From: Microbulbifer sp. GL-2
GTDB lineage: Bacteria > Pseudomonadota > Gammaproteobacteria > Pseudomonadales > Cellvibrionaceae
Direction of reading: 5' to 3'
Assembly: GCF_007183175.1 (NCBI RefSeq)
Contig: NZ_AP019807.1
Coordinates: 124,001 to 188,000, forward strand
Length of the DNA stretch: 64,000 nucleotides
The notes under the pieces are model-generated. The model saw only the letters and a program-made list of their open reading frames with translations, ran no database searches and was not told where the DNA came from. A program made the position numbers and the translations under genes. Shown piece by piece: positions 42,808 through 52,127 of the stretch (positions are counted from its first letter, which is position 1; every line of letters starts with the position of its first letter).

Positions 42808-44067
42808 CTACTGGACAATAGTGCCCATATTACCGATACCAATCTGTACGGCTATAGCGGTTTGACCAACACCGGTTTGGGTTGTTGTATGCATATTGTT
42901 ACTGCCTATCTGGGTAGTCGAAGCAAAGCTAAGAGCAGCATCTGTTTGCATGATAGTCGCATCATTCATCGCGCCTACCTGATTGACCAAGGCGATACTA
43001 GCCGTGACCTCTTCTTGGGAAACATCAGCGTTGTTCATAGAGCCTACTTGGTTAATAAGGGCACTACTAACCGTGACCTCTTCTTGGAAAACATCAGCGT
43101 CATTCATAGAGCCTACTTGATTGACTGAAGCGATACTGGCAACCACCCCCACCTCTTGAGCAACCTCAGCTTCGTTCATAGAGCCTACTTGATTGACAAA
43201 AGCGCTACTTGTAATCATTCCATCCTGCTGAAAAACTTCAGCTAAGTTCATAGAACCTACTTGATTGACTGAACCGATACTTGCAAACACTCCCGCCCGT
43301 TGATCAACTTCAGCTACGTTCATAGAGCCTACTTGATTGACTAAAATGATACTTGCAACCACTCCTCCCTCCACTTGCATAGCATCAGCTTGGTTCATAG
43401 AGCCCACCTGATTGACAAAAATGCTACTAGCCGTGACCTCTTCTTGGAAAACGTTAGCTCCGTTCATAGAGCCTATTTGATTTACGAAAGCGATACTTGC
43501 AACCACTCCCACCTCTTGCTCAACCACAGCTCCGTTCATAGAGCCTACTTGATTGACTGAATTGATACTTGCAACCACTCCCGCCTCTTGCTCAACCATA
43601 GCTTCGTTCATAGAACCTACTTGATTAACAAGGGCGCTACTAACCGTAACCTCGTCTTGGAAAACCCCAGCTTTGTTCATAGAGCCCACTTGATTGACAA
43701 GAGCACTACTAGCCGTGACCCCATCTTGCTCAGCCTCAGCTTCGTTCATTTCACCTGTTTGATTGATCAAAATACTACTAAGCGAAGTACTATTCTGTTG
43801 AGCAGATATTGTGAAATTTGATTCTCCAACTTGTAGATGCGTTGTCACGCTGTTATTAGTACCGGTAGTTTGAGATGCATCTGAATCATTAGAATCTCCA
43901 ATTTGAGTCTGCACAATTAGGTTATTGTGGACAGTCACCCCTGATTGATCAGTAGCGGCCATATTGCCACTGCCAACCTGAAATAGTATGGCGGCATTAT
44001 TATCCGCAAAAGTATTTACGCTAAATGCTACTAACATAGCTGCGGCGATGGGGGTTAATGTCTTCAT
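42808..44067 (-). CDS. Curlin-like amyloid repeat protein with 17 repeats
   Basis: A 419-residue secreted protein. A signal peptide (1-22, ending NTFA) is followed almost at once by 17 imperfect repeats of ~23-25 residues, each with a Q-(V/I/T)-G-x-x-N core. The central ones read VNQVGSMNEAEVEQ-like and match the CsgA/CsgB curlin pattern QxGxxNxAxxxQ. Such repeats stack as a beta-helix amyloid. CsgA has five repeats, so this is over three times larger. Repeats alternate between spacers of the EVTASS and VGVVASI types. No csgEFG secretion genes are nearby. Confidence 0.85.
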   Translation of the reverse strand: MKTLTPIAAAMLVAFSVNTFADNNAAILFQVGSGNMAATDQSGVTVHNNLIVQTQIGDSNDSDASQTTGTNNSVTTHLQVGESNFTISAQQNSTSLSSILINQTGEMNEAEAEQDGVTASSALVNQVGSMNKAGVFQDEVTVSSALVNQVGSMNEAMVEQEAGVVASINSVNQVGSMNGAVVEQEVGVVASIAFVNQIGSMNGANVFQEEVTASSIFVNQVGSMNQADAMQVEGGVVASIILVNQVGSMNVAEVDQRAGVFASIGSVNQVGSMNLAEVFQQDGMITSSAFVNQVGSMNEAEVAQEVGVVASIASVNQVGSMNDADVFQEEVTVSSALINQVGSMNNADVSQEEVTASIALVNQVGAMNDATIMQTDAALSFASTTQIGSNNMHTTTQTGVGQTAIAVQIGIGNMGTIVQ

Positions 44068-45976
44068 AAGTAAATCCTCTACTTTCTATCGACAAGCCCT
44101 GACTTCTCTCCGTAACAGCTTCTCACGCGCAACATCCTATGTTTATACGCAAAAGGCAACAGAGGTATGACATTTAAAGCTTTGTTGTTAAAACGGCTAC
44201 CAACTGGAGACTTAATTTTTACCGCATACTGATAAATTGCCATAAGATGAAATAACTAAACTACTAGGAGTAAAGTTTGAAAAACAACATTTGTTGCTTT
44301 TTACGATAAGAGGTGCTTCTCGTTGAATCGATAATCTTGCATAACTTGACATCCTCCACCACCTTCTCGGGCTCAAACGGGGGCTCCAATCACCCACTCG
44401 GAATCGCCATCGCCGCGGAGTAACCTACCTACTGTTCCTCCAATAGCAATACGCCATCAATCCGCCATTCCTGTGAGATGGCCCTTCCTCACTTCTTCCG
44501 TCTCGATACCGGCCAGTGTTCAGACTCAAGTAGCTCAGCCAGTGCCTGGTAGGCGTTCTCACTATCGACACCGCCAATTTTTTCAAAGTTCGCGCAAGTA
44601 CACCCTCAGTAAAAGGGGTGGCCGCCATTCCAGAGGCCCTCTAACCATATCGAGAGCGCCACGCTGCAGCCCGTTGTCAACTACTCCGGGCCGGCGGCAT
44701 TATACGTTTTGCGAGTGAAGCCAAATGTAGCTTTTATAAAATTCACTGATTTTAAATAGGCGATCATCCAATCCAGTGTGGATGCTGCGATTACTATTCA
44801 CTTGTAGAGCCGGATAAGTGTTTGATTTGCCCAGTTTGCTTCTGAGAAGATGATTATGAATGTGCAATTGAGATGGATTTTCCTTGGATATAAACTCAGA
44901 TCTTATTGTCTGCCTCACATTAGATGAGGCAAGCAAGAACTTTAAGAGATAGGGAGCTAGGTTAGAAAAATGGTGTAAACCCGTACTTAGCCGGGCAGAA
45001 CGAGGCACTTTAAAGTATGTAACAAGAAATGTATAACGAGTTACTGCATCCGGCTCCGGCTATCATATGAGTTAGTTTAGACCAAATCTGACACATCCTG
45101 CAGGTCCGCAATGGGCGGTTCCATATCCGTTATGAATTTCTACCCTGCAATCGAGCATGACCAATAATCCGACCATGTGTGATTCAAATGGCCTTGATTG
45201 CCCACCTTGACCTCAACATCAAAAATGAGTCGCACTTCTCGATCATATAATTTTGATAAGTATGACAAGGAAAAACAGGTTTATGTTCGTGTTAGCTTTT
45301 GACTGCCAGTTCTTGTTTACCGTAGATCGGTTTAACTGAGGCATACGCGTCTAAAATCCCAGGTGACGTTAATAGGGGACGATAACTTCTAAGCAAATAT
45401 TACTACAACCATTGTTTAGCAAGTTTTTCTGCCAGTTTGAGCAAGGCACGGCAGGCTGAGTCATCGCTAACCACCTTAGTCATATCCAATAACTCCGTTA
45501 TCTTGGGGTCATTGGCGATCCTCGCTAATTACGCGTAACGTGTATGACCGGAGAGTACCAATAAGAATAGTGCCCCAATTAGATTTTATTTAGTGGGAGC
45601 ATTATTAATCTAATATGCAACGAACTGCCCCCAACCCATGGGACATAACGATGACCAACGTTAATAGCTGAATAAAGAATGGCAAGTGACTCAGCGGCGT
45701 CACACTAGCATGTGGCTTCCATTCGACATAGACTTTACTGTATAAGCATCGGCTTCCATAGGCAAACTCGGTGCATCTTTGTTGATATTTTCGGTTTCAT
45801 TCATAGGGTAAATTGAAAGCCCTGAAGTTGGTATAGTCTTCAAAGAGGAACTTAAGAGTTTAGTACAAATTAGCGAAGGTAAACTGCTTCTCTAGGTTAA
45901 AGCTATTGTTATATTGTACATTAAGCTATAAGACCCTGGCTTAAAATACATTATTCTATATACAGAGAATACCCTT
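44068..45976. other. 1.9-kb region of decayed sequence
   Basis: No intact gene. At 44415-44700 a GC-richer island reads on the minus strand as AYQALAELLESEHWPVSRRK across interrupted frames, probably an unrecognised gene fragment. At 45416-45540 another minus-strand fragment reads SDDSACRALLKLAEKLAKQW. A 45-bp repeat lies at 45007-45051. The 103-codon frame at 44700-45008 has no coding support. I take this as a graveyard of earlier insertions. Confidence 0.5.
45007..45051 (+). repeat. 45-bp dispersed repeat, copy A
   Basis: Starts ACTTTAAAG and ends GTTACTGCATCC. It aligns without gaps to 46777-46821 with about ten mismatches. Function unknown. Confidence 0.55.
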
Positions 45977-46657
45977 ATGTGTTTTTCAGCCACAGCATCA
46001 TTCGGATCAGCTGCACTGCTTCTTGTCGGCGGCGTCCTGTGTACAACACACGCTATAAAAAATGATAAAACTTATTTGTTACTCGCGATCACCCCTCTCC
46101 TTTTTGCGCTACAGCAAGCGAGTGAAGGCGTGGTATGGATTGGGTACAATGAAAATCTAATATCATTGACGAAAGCATCCTCTATTTTATTTTTATTTTT
46201 TGCTCTATTTTTCTGGCTCATTTGGATACCCATCGTAGCCTATAGCCTTGAGACAAAAAAATGGAAAAAAATTTTTTTTATTATATTAATCATCATAGGT
46301 TTTGTTTTTGGGTTATACCTTTGGATACCTATCCTATTAGAAACAGGACCAAGACATTTAGTAAAAACGAGTATATGTGGGCATAGCCTATGTTACATTA
46401 CGTCCAATGACAGGTTGTTCTCCATTACAGCAGGACATATTATTTATTCTTCACTTGGTTTTTTATTTTTATTATCGAGCAATCAAATTTTTAGAAAGTT
46501 TTGGGCACTTGTCATGCTACTCGGTGTTATCGTCTACTTAACTCAGCGTGAAACCTGGGTATCAACCTGGTGTTTCTTTGCTGCGATATCGACCTTATGG
46601 ATTTATTTCCTATTAATAAGTGACCACAAAGCAAAGATGAAAAAACAAACTTCATGA
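45977..46657 (+). CDS. DUF6629-type membrane protein
   Basis: A 226-residue, very hydrophobic protein with about seven transmembrane helices. The N-terminus MCFSATASFGSAALLLVGG matches a family starting MCFSATASF (DUF6629). Conserved polar positions include FALQQASEGVVWIG and AGHIIYSSLG. Function is unknown. Codon use is strongly AT-rich compared with the chitin genes, consistent with acquisition. Confidence 0.78.
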   Translation: MCFSATASFGSAALLLVGGVLCTTHAIKNDKTYLLLAITPLLFALQQASEGVVWIGYNENLISLTKASSILFLFFALFFWLIWIPIVAYSLETKKWKKIFFIILIIIGFVFGLYLWIPILLETGPRHLVKTSICGHSLCYITSNDRLFSITAGHIIYSSLGFLFLLSSNQIFRKFWALVMLLGVIVYLTQRETWVSTWCFFAAISTLWIYFLLISDHKAKMKKQTS

Positions 46658-46713
46658 TTGTAGTGGCAAAGTGAATTTGGCCGCAGTGTTAAGGGTAAGA
46701 CCTACCCACGTTT

Positions 46714-46803
46714 AGTAGACACCCTGTATAGTTAGGTTTCAACCTAACACGGGAGTGTACCATGGGTAAGAAGAGAACTTTAAAAGATATGGCAAGAAAC
46801 GTA
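46714..46803 (+). mobile_element. Possible left end of an IS3-type element
   Basis: TAGACACCCTGTATAGTTAGG, an inner palindrome AGGTTTCAACCT, and then GGGAGTGTACC-ATG followed by GGTAAGAAGAGAAC (MGKKRT) resemble the start of IS3-type orfA genes (MGKKRTYTPE-like). The frame stops after 14 codons. If correct, only the first ~90 bp of the element survive. Confidence 0.35.
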
Positions 46804-46821
46804 TAAAGGGTTATTGCATCC
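46777..46821 (+). repeat. 45-bp dispersed repeat, copy B
   Basis: ACTTTAAAAGATATGG… to GTTATTGCATCC, same length as copy A 1.77 kb upstream, about 78% identical by eye. Confidence 0.55.
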
Positions 46822-46877
46822 AACTATGGTATATTGCTGGCAACACTATACAAGCCAACACCTGCCATTAAAATAAT

Positions 46878-47189
46878 ATGAATCTCAAATTTGTTTCGCC
46901 TAGCATGAAAAGACTATTTTTCACTCTGTCAATTATATTCATTTCCGGGTGTGTTCCTACCTCTAACATATATGAGAGAAGTGCGAAAGCTAATGAGCTA
47001 GAAGCACAGGCTGAAAACGCTAGAATAGACAATAATTATTATACGGCCACACAACTGGACAAAAAGGCAGAGAGGCTACGAGAAAAGGACTCTATCGACA
47101 AAGAGGATATAGTTGCAGATATTTTTTCCGGTTTTGTTAAGCGGTTATTCGGGGGGAGTTCTAAAAGTGATCAACATGGTTGGCGGTAA
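46878..47189 (+). CDS. Small lipoprotein with charged helix
   Basis: A 103-residue protein. The hydrophobic signal ends in the lipobox IFISGC, so it should be lipidated. The mature part has an Ala/Glu-rich helix (SAKANELEAQAENARIDNN) and ends in a glycine-serine tail. Met10 (46905, MKRLFFTLS) is a likely alternative start and gives a standard lipoprotein signal length. Family not recognised. Confidence 0.65.
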   Translation: MNLKFVSPSMKRLFFTLSIIFISGCVPTSNIYERSAKANELEAQAENARIDNNYYTATQLDKKAERLREKDSIDKEDIVADIFSGFVKRLFGGSSKSDQHGWR

Positions 47190-47503
47190 AGCAAAGCATT
47201 AAAGTAAACCTTTGCCAATAAGCATTAGACAGCTCAAGATCTCTATGCTGTAGCCGATGGTATAACCTGAATTGGACCGGCTTATTTTACAATTAGATAT
47301 CGATACTATTCAGCTGATCACTGTGATTCTGGAATAGACGAATCTCAATATCTACGAGAATGGATACATTAACAAACGGGGTTTATGGTGGGTGTTTTAA
47401 CAGCCCATCTGCTTAAAAAACACCCAACCTCTGGTCCTACAAACGAGCCTCCGCTGCACTGCTAAAAGTATGCTTCACTCTGGGCTGATTACCGGTTAGT
47501 TTA
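47190..47503. other. Intergenic region, no gene seen
   Basis: 314 bp before the ABC ATPase. I see AAACACCC / GGGTGTTT inverted arms near 47390-47425 (GGTGGGTGTTTT and AAAACACCCAACC), a possible terminator or operator. Nothing else. Confidence 0.35.
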
Positions 47504-48613
47504 GTGATAACTATGATCAGCAACTGCACCCAAAAGCTGCCCAAAGTGTTTAAAAGCCAAACTACCGGAAAACCCGTGCATCCCATACTCTCTATTGAAA
47601 ACCTACAGTGCCGCTACGGCGAGCAGGTGGTTATTGAATCAGTTTCCTTTGCTTTACAGGCAGGGGAGATTGCCTGTTTGTTGGGCCCCAGCGGTTGCGG
47701 CAAAACCACGCTGTTGCACGCCATCGCCGGTTTTCAGCCGGTTACAGAGGGGAGTATTCAATTATCTGGGGGGGTGATTTCCTCCCCTGAGATACAGGTT
47801 CCAGCAGAGCGGCGGAAAATTGGGGTGGTATTTCAGGACTATGCCCTCTTCCCACACCTTACTGTTGAGCAGAATATTGCCTTCGGCATCCAGTCGATGC
47901 CAAAAAGCGAGCGGCAATCCCGCACCCAATCGCTACTACAGCTAGTCCGGCTCGAAGGCTTCGGGCAACAATATCCGCACCAATTATCCGGCGGCCAGCA
48001 GCAGCGTGTCGCTCTGGCTCGAGCGCTGGCACCACGCCCCAAGCTGTTGCTTCTGGATGAGCCCTTCTCCAACCTGGATACCGAGTTGCGCCGCAGTCTC
48101 GCCAGTGAAGTACGTCACATCCTCAAGCAAACGGGGACTTCGGCCCTGCTGGTAACACACGACCGTAACGAAGCGTTTGTCGCCGCAGACAAGCTGGGCG
48201 TCATGGGAGAGGGGCAATTGTTACAATGGGATACACCGGAGCAAGTGTATCAGGCACCCGCCAATGTCGACGTCGCCCGTCTGACCGGCAGCGGCAATCT
48301 GTTAACCGGAGTGGTCACTGGCAGCCGGCTGGTACAAACCCCGATGGGCTTGATGAATACAACGGAGAACACTCTTCAACCTGGTACCCGGGTGAAGGTT
48401 TTTGTTCGCAGTGGAGACATCGAGATAGGGGAGCACGAGTACGCCGTGCCGGTCTCGATTGCAGAGCGCGACTTTCTTGGCGAACAGTGTCTCTATCAGT
48501 TAACCCTGACCGACGGCCAAACCGTAGAAGCCAGCCTCCCCGCCCAGCCCGAACTCCACAGTGGTGCATCGGTTCCAGCCCGTGTGGCCCGCGCACTGGT
48601 TTTCCCCGCCTGA
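47504..48613 (+). CDS. FbpC/PotA-type ABC transporter ATP-binding protein (orphan)
   Basis: A 369-residue ATPase of the iron/putrescine/sulfate importer class. Walker A LLGPSGCGKTTLL, Q-loop region VVFQDYALFPHLTVEQNIAF, signature LSGGQQQRVALARAL, Walker B LLLLDEPFSNLD and H-loop LLVTHDRNEA are all intact. A C-terminal TOBE-like regulatory domain covers about 265-369. No permease or binding-protein gene is adjacent, so the partners must be elsewhere or lost. The first ~25 residues may be unconserved; no better start is evident. Confidence 0.9.
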   Translation: MITMISNCTQKLPKVFKSQTTGKPVHPILSIENLQCRYGEQVVIESVSFALQAGEIACLLGPSGCGKTTLLHAIAGFQPVTEGSIQLSGGVISSPEIQVPAERRKIGVVFQDYALFPHLTVEQNIAFGIQSMPKSERQSRTQSLLQLVRLEGFGQQYPHQLSGGQQQRVALARALAPRPKLLLLDEPFSNLDTELRRSLASEVRHILKQTGTSALLVTHDRNEAFVAADKLGVMGEGQLLQWDTPEQVYQAPANVDVARLTGSGNLLTGVVTGSRLVQTPMGLMNTTENTLQPGTRVKVFVRSGDIEIGEHEYAVPVSIAERDFLGEQCLYQLTLTDGQTVEASLPAQPELHSGASVPARVARALVFPA

Positions 48614-48769
48614 TCACCAATCATCATCATGCTGCAATCCCTCGGGTCAGGTCTCGGGGTTGAACTCCTGCTAAGAATGGTGGCGATAAAGCGTTCCGGG
48701 GGAACAGTATCGAGTGAAAGGAGAGGTGCGGAAGGAAGGGCCCCGCACCGGAGCCCAAGAGTTGGAAGA

Positions 48770-51499
48770 TTACAATGCCTCTTCCACACCACTGAAAGAT
48801 ACAGCGCGACTGACGCGGCGGCCATCGGCGCTACGCGCTCGAATGGCATCTACTTTCTCTGCTGGTGTCTCGGATGTGATGGGGAGCCAGGATTCACCAT
48901 CATAGTATTCGGTGACCAGCCCTGGGAGGGCCTGGGCAACTTTTAGGTGCCCTGCGTCATTCAACGCTCCTGGCACCGGAATGCGATACCCTATCCCGGT
49001 AAGATCCAGCTTGAATAGCTCTTTGTGCCCCAGCGCGGCTGCAAACCCTCTCCAGTCCGCCTCCAAAGCGGCAACATCAACGAGACCACTCTCAGCAGAA
49101 AACTCCTGCCCCGGGACCGCATCCAACTCCCAGGATGCCTGGTGCCACGCCCGCTCGGCCAGGGCCAGCAGCCGCGGGAATATCATATATTCCACCTGCG
49201 CATCGGTGCGCACCACTTCGCTCCACAGATTCCCCTGTATACCTCGTACGCTGTTGGCAAAGCTTTCATCTGCCGCTTTCGCCGACCAGGCATTGCCATC
49301 GCGATCAGTAGATACTTCTGCCAGTTGGGCCGTCACCAGGGGGGTGTAACTGAAAGTCTTCCTTGTGTCGGTATGGCGTGACGCCCAATAGTAACCAAGC
49401 TCCTTCGGATCGACCTCGTAAGGCATATCGAAGTACAGAAAGTCGGAGTGAGACTGCACCACGTCAAATCCTACGGCGGCGAAATGCGAGCTTTCATCAC
49501 CACCACCCCAGAACAGCGGGGCCCAGGAGTTGACATAGCTGTTTTCTGTCGCAAGTTCCTCGCCGGCATCTTTTACAGCTTTAACACCGTCATTCCATGC
49601 GCCGAGCGTGGAAATCCCCGCATCATGGACCAGAGAGGCAACACGGCGCGCGTAGTAGCTACCCAGCTCCGAGATGTCCGCAAGCGCGCCACTGGCAACC
49701 AGCTTCTGGCACTGAGGGGAGCCCGACCACGGCTGCTTGCGAGCACCAGCGTCAACGTCTCCTTTGGCGGGGTCCTGCCCTGGCGCATCTTCAAAGCTGT
49801 CACCGGCGAAAATATTGACGGCCTCATCCCCACCGAAATGCCAGCTTTGCAGCGGATAGCCTGCGCGCGCGTGCATCGCCTGCACCTCAGACATCACTTT
49901 GCCCACAAACTGGTAGGTGGAGTCGATGCAGGGGTTAACGTAGCTGTCGTCGTAGAACTGGACCGACAGGAAACGGCTATTGTCTTCTGCATCAATCAGT
50001 CGGTAGCGCGCAGCCGCTTCCGGATCTGATTCCACCAGACGACGATAACGCGCCTCCATCGAAACAACCGCAGCACGGGCATGGGCGGGCATATCAAACT
50101 CGGGGATCACCTCGATATGACGCTCACCGGCATAGCGAACAATCTCGATGTAGTCCTCGACACTGAAATGGCCGCTGCCATTGTTATCCGTATTAGGGCC
50201 AGAGCCTAACTGGGGTAAAAGACACTGGTTCTCTTCCAGGTCGAAACAACGGCGAGAGCCAATCTCGGTGAGTTCAGGTAGACCGGGCACTTCCAGGCGC
50301 CAGCCTTCATCTTCAGACAGGTGGACGTGGAAACGGTTGAGTTTATAAGCCGCCATCTGGTCGAGCAGCTTGAGCACCAGCGGTTTGCTATGGAAGTTAC
50401 GGCCTACATCGAGAAAGAGCCCGCGATGGGGGAAACGCGGTGCATCCTCAACCCGGGCTGTCATCAGCGTGCCGGCGCGTACATTGATCAGGCCAAGTAA
50501 TGACTGAAGTCCATAGAAGGCGCCCGACTGGTCCGCAGCGGTCACCAAAGCGCCTGTCTCACCCACCTCAAGCCGGTAAGATTCTGCAGTATTCGCAGAC
50601 AACTTTGTATCGATCACCACTGATACGGGATAGGCTCCGGCGCCTTCACCAACGAGGCCAAAGGCATCCAGACGCTGTTTTATAACGTTGAGGGTCGCCG
50701 TCGATAACGCCCCCCCATCCACAGAAAGACCCGCACTGATATCAACGGCAATACCACGACTTTCGAGCTTCAGGGGCTTGGGGATAATACGGGACTGCCA
50801 CTGATCACCTTCCTGAACACCACGCCGGGAAAACTCCTCAAACCGACTGGTTGCGGTCGCCAGGACATTGGCATCCGTGGATGCCCGCTTCCAATTCTCG
50901 GGGTGGTTTTTCTCAATCGGCAGTACCAGTTCGGCAATGCTATTGGAGTCGGTGGATTGGATAACCTGTGCCTGTCCGTTCGCATCGACGGTAAACAGGC
51001 GCGGCATAAAGTCAGATTCGAACTGGAACCAGTACTCGGCGAGAAAATCGAGCTGCAGCGTCTCCCCTTGTGCCACCCCAGGGAAATGGGCCAGCGGTAC
51101 CAAACGGTGCAGATCTCCCTTGACATGCTCCAGGCGCAAATCGTCACGATTTATCAGCGCCAGAGTGCGGCGCACACTGTGGAAGTAGAGACTCCATTCC
51201 GAAGCACCCGGTGCCAAAGCGGCCTCGCCGGCGTTGGTCAGCGATATCCGGTAGGTCGAGCAAATTGCCCCGCTGCCACCTTCGCGCTTGCAACGCTCTG
51301 CAAGTTCGTCACCAGCCGCCTGGTAGTTGGTGAGCACTTCCAACTGCACCGAGAAATCTTCGGCAATCTGCCGGGCCGAACCCCGTTCCGGATTGTCGTG
51401 CCCACCGCAACCGGTCAGGGCGATCGTCAATCCCAAGGCCAGGGAAAAGACTGAAATTCTTAGCTTGGTCTTATTTAGGGAGAGGATAGCGCAAAGCAT
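48770..51499 (-). CDS. GH20 beta-N-acetylhexosaminidase (chitobiase) lipoprotein
   Basis: Hydrolyses chitobiose and other chitooligosaccharides to GlcNAc. The 909-residue lipoprotein has lipobox ALTGC at about residue 31. A CHB_HEX carbohydrate-binding-like domain follows at about 45-200, then a GH20b domain at ~240-340. The catalytic barrel (~345-790) has FHVHLSEDEGWRLE and the Asp-Glu pair of WHFGGDEAVN near residue 556. A C-terminal CHB_HEX_C-type domain ends the protein. It probably acts at the outer membrane or periplasm. A near-perfect NagR-type operator lies 60 bp upstream. Confidence 0.93.
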   Translation of the reverse strand: MLCAILSLNKTKLRISVFSLALGLTIALTGCGGHDNPERGSARQIAEDFSVQLEVLTNYQAAGDELAERCKREGGSGAICSTYRISLTNAGEAALAPGASEWSLYFHSVRRTLALINRDDLRLEHVKGDLHRLVPLAHFPGVAQGETLQLDFLAEYWFQFESDFMPRLFTVDANGQAQVIQSTDSNSIAELVLPIEKNHPENWKRASTDANVLATATSRFEEFSRRGVQEGDQWQSRIIPKPLKLESRGIAVDISAGLSVDGGALSTATLNVIKQRLDAFGLVGEGAGAYPVSVVIDTKLSANTAESYRLEVGETGALVTAADQSGAFYGLQSLLGLINVRAGTLMTARVEDAPRFPHRGLFLDVGRNFHSKPLVLKLLDQMAAYKLNRFHVHLSEDEGWRLEVPGLPELTEIGSRRCFDLEENQCLLPQLGSGPNTDNNGSGHFSVEDYIEIVRYAGERHIEVIPEFDMPAHARAAVVSMEARYRRLVESDPEAAARYRLIDAEDNSRFLSVQFYDDSYVNPCIDSTYQFVGKVMSEVQAMHARAGYPLQSWHFGGDEAVNIFAGDSFEDAPGQDPAKGDVDAGARKQPWSGSPQCQKLVASGALADISELGSYYARRVASLVHDAGISTLGAWNDGVKAVKDAGEELATENSYVNSWAPLFWGGGDESSHFAAVGFDVVQSHSDFLYFDMPYEVDPKELGYYWASRHTDTRKTFSYTPLVTAQLAEVSTDRDGNAWSAKAADESFANSVRGIQGNLWSEVVRTDAQVEYMIFPRLLALAERAWHQASWELDAVPGQEFSAESGLVDVAALEADWRGFAAALGHKELFKLDLTGIGYRIPVPGALNDAGHLKVAQALPGLVTEYYDGESWLPITSETPAEKVDAIRARSADGRRVSRAVSFSGVEEAL

Positions 51500-51557
51500 G
51501 GGAGTCCTTTTTTATTTGTTATGGCACCAGTGATTGCAGGATCCACAATAACGAAAA

Positions 51558-51571
51558 AGACAACGCTGTCA
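51558..51571. promoter_or_regulatory. Candidate NagR operator upstream of the hexosaminidase
   Basis: AGACAACGCTGTCA differs from a perfect palindrome only at the first base. It lies 59-72 bp upstream of the hexosaminidase start. Same motif as at 52047, 59696 and 59720. Confidence 0.6.
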
Positions 51572-52046
51572 ACCAGTGAACTTGCCTCACGTACAAGCGG
51601 TACTCGGCCGGGTAGATCTCAGGCACCCGTTAATATTGCCGAAGCAGACGCTTCAGCGATTGCTACCACCAGAAGGGCTGGGTTTCTCAATAGATTGATT
51701 GGCTTCATGTAGGCTTCCATTTAACTTTGTTATTCGTGCGCCTCCCTTACAGCTGGCGAGCTGGTCGATGAACCCTAATGATCACCACCGGTAAAGCCCC
51801 TGCTTGATGTAGAAAAGCAACCTACCAGTACCACTCGTTTTCTCCCCTTGATTCAGGTTGATCACACCGTATTTCCCCGGGGACAAGACGCAATGTCTTG
51901 CCTCAGTCATATTCTCGTAATGTTCTGATTTGATGGTGATACGGGTCTCATATCAACTCCAGTGGCGGAACTTTCATTTTAATTCTCTTTACCCCGTAGT
52001 AATTCATCCTTTTCTGCATTGCGATTCCCCATAAGCGATGATATTT

Positions 52047-52060
52047 TGACAGCGGTGTCA
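52047..52060. promoter_or_regulatory. Candidate NagR operator upstream of the chitinase
   Basis: TGACAGCGGTGTCA lies 68-81 bp before the chitinase start codon. Arms TGACA / TGTCA are perfect. It is positioned where a LacI-family repressor could block a promoter. Confidence 0.65.
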
Positions 52061-52127
52061 TTTTGGCAATCGCGTCACCTAACTGCCGATGGCCAACAAC
52101 AAAAATAATTTGCTCAAGGTGAACCCA

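Larger units (their letters stand above)
51500..52127. other. Divergent promoter region between hexosaminidase and chitinase genes
   Basis: 628 bp between divergent start codons. It holds two NagR-type operators, one near each gene, and a hairpin CAAGAC-GCAAT-GTCTTG near 51888. A 63-codon plus-strand frame at 51521-51712 overlaps the left operator and I do not credit it. Confidence 0.6.

Noticed and set aside
42808..44067. Regular ~70-bp repeats suggesting a CRISPR array
   Set aside because: The periodicity is in frame, encodes the Q-x-G-x-x-N protein repeats, and lacks identical short repeats with unique spacers. No cas genes are nearby.
44700..45008. A 103-codon minus-strand frame
   Set aside because: No ribosome site, no homology that I recognise, and it lies among other decayed fragments.
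51521..51712. A 63-codon frame between the hexosaminidase and chitinase genes
   Set aside because: It overlaps a probable operator, has simple Ser/Thr/Ala composition and no conserved feature.
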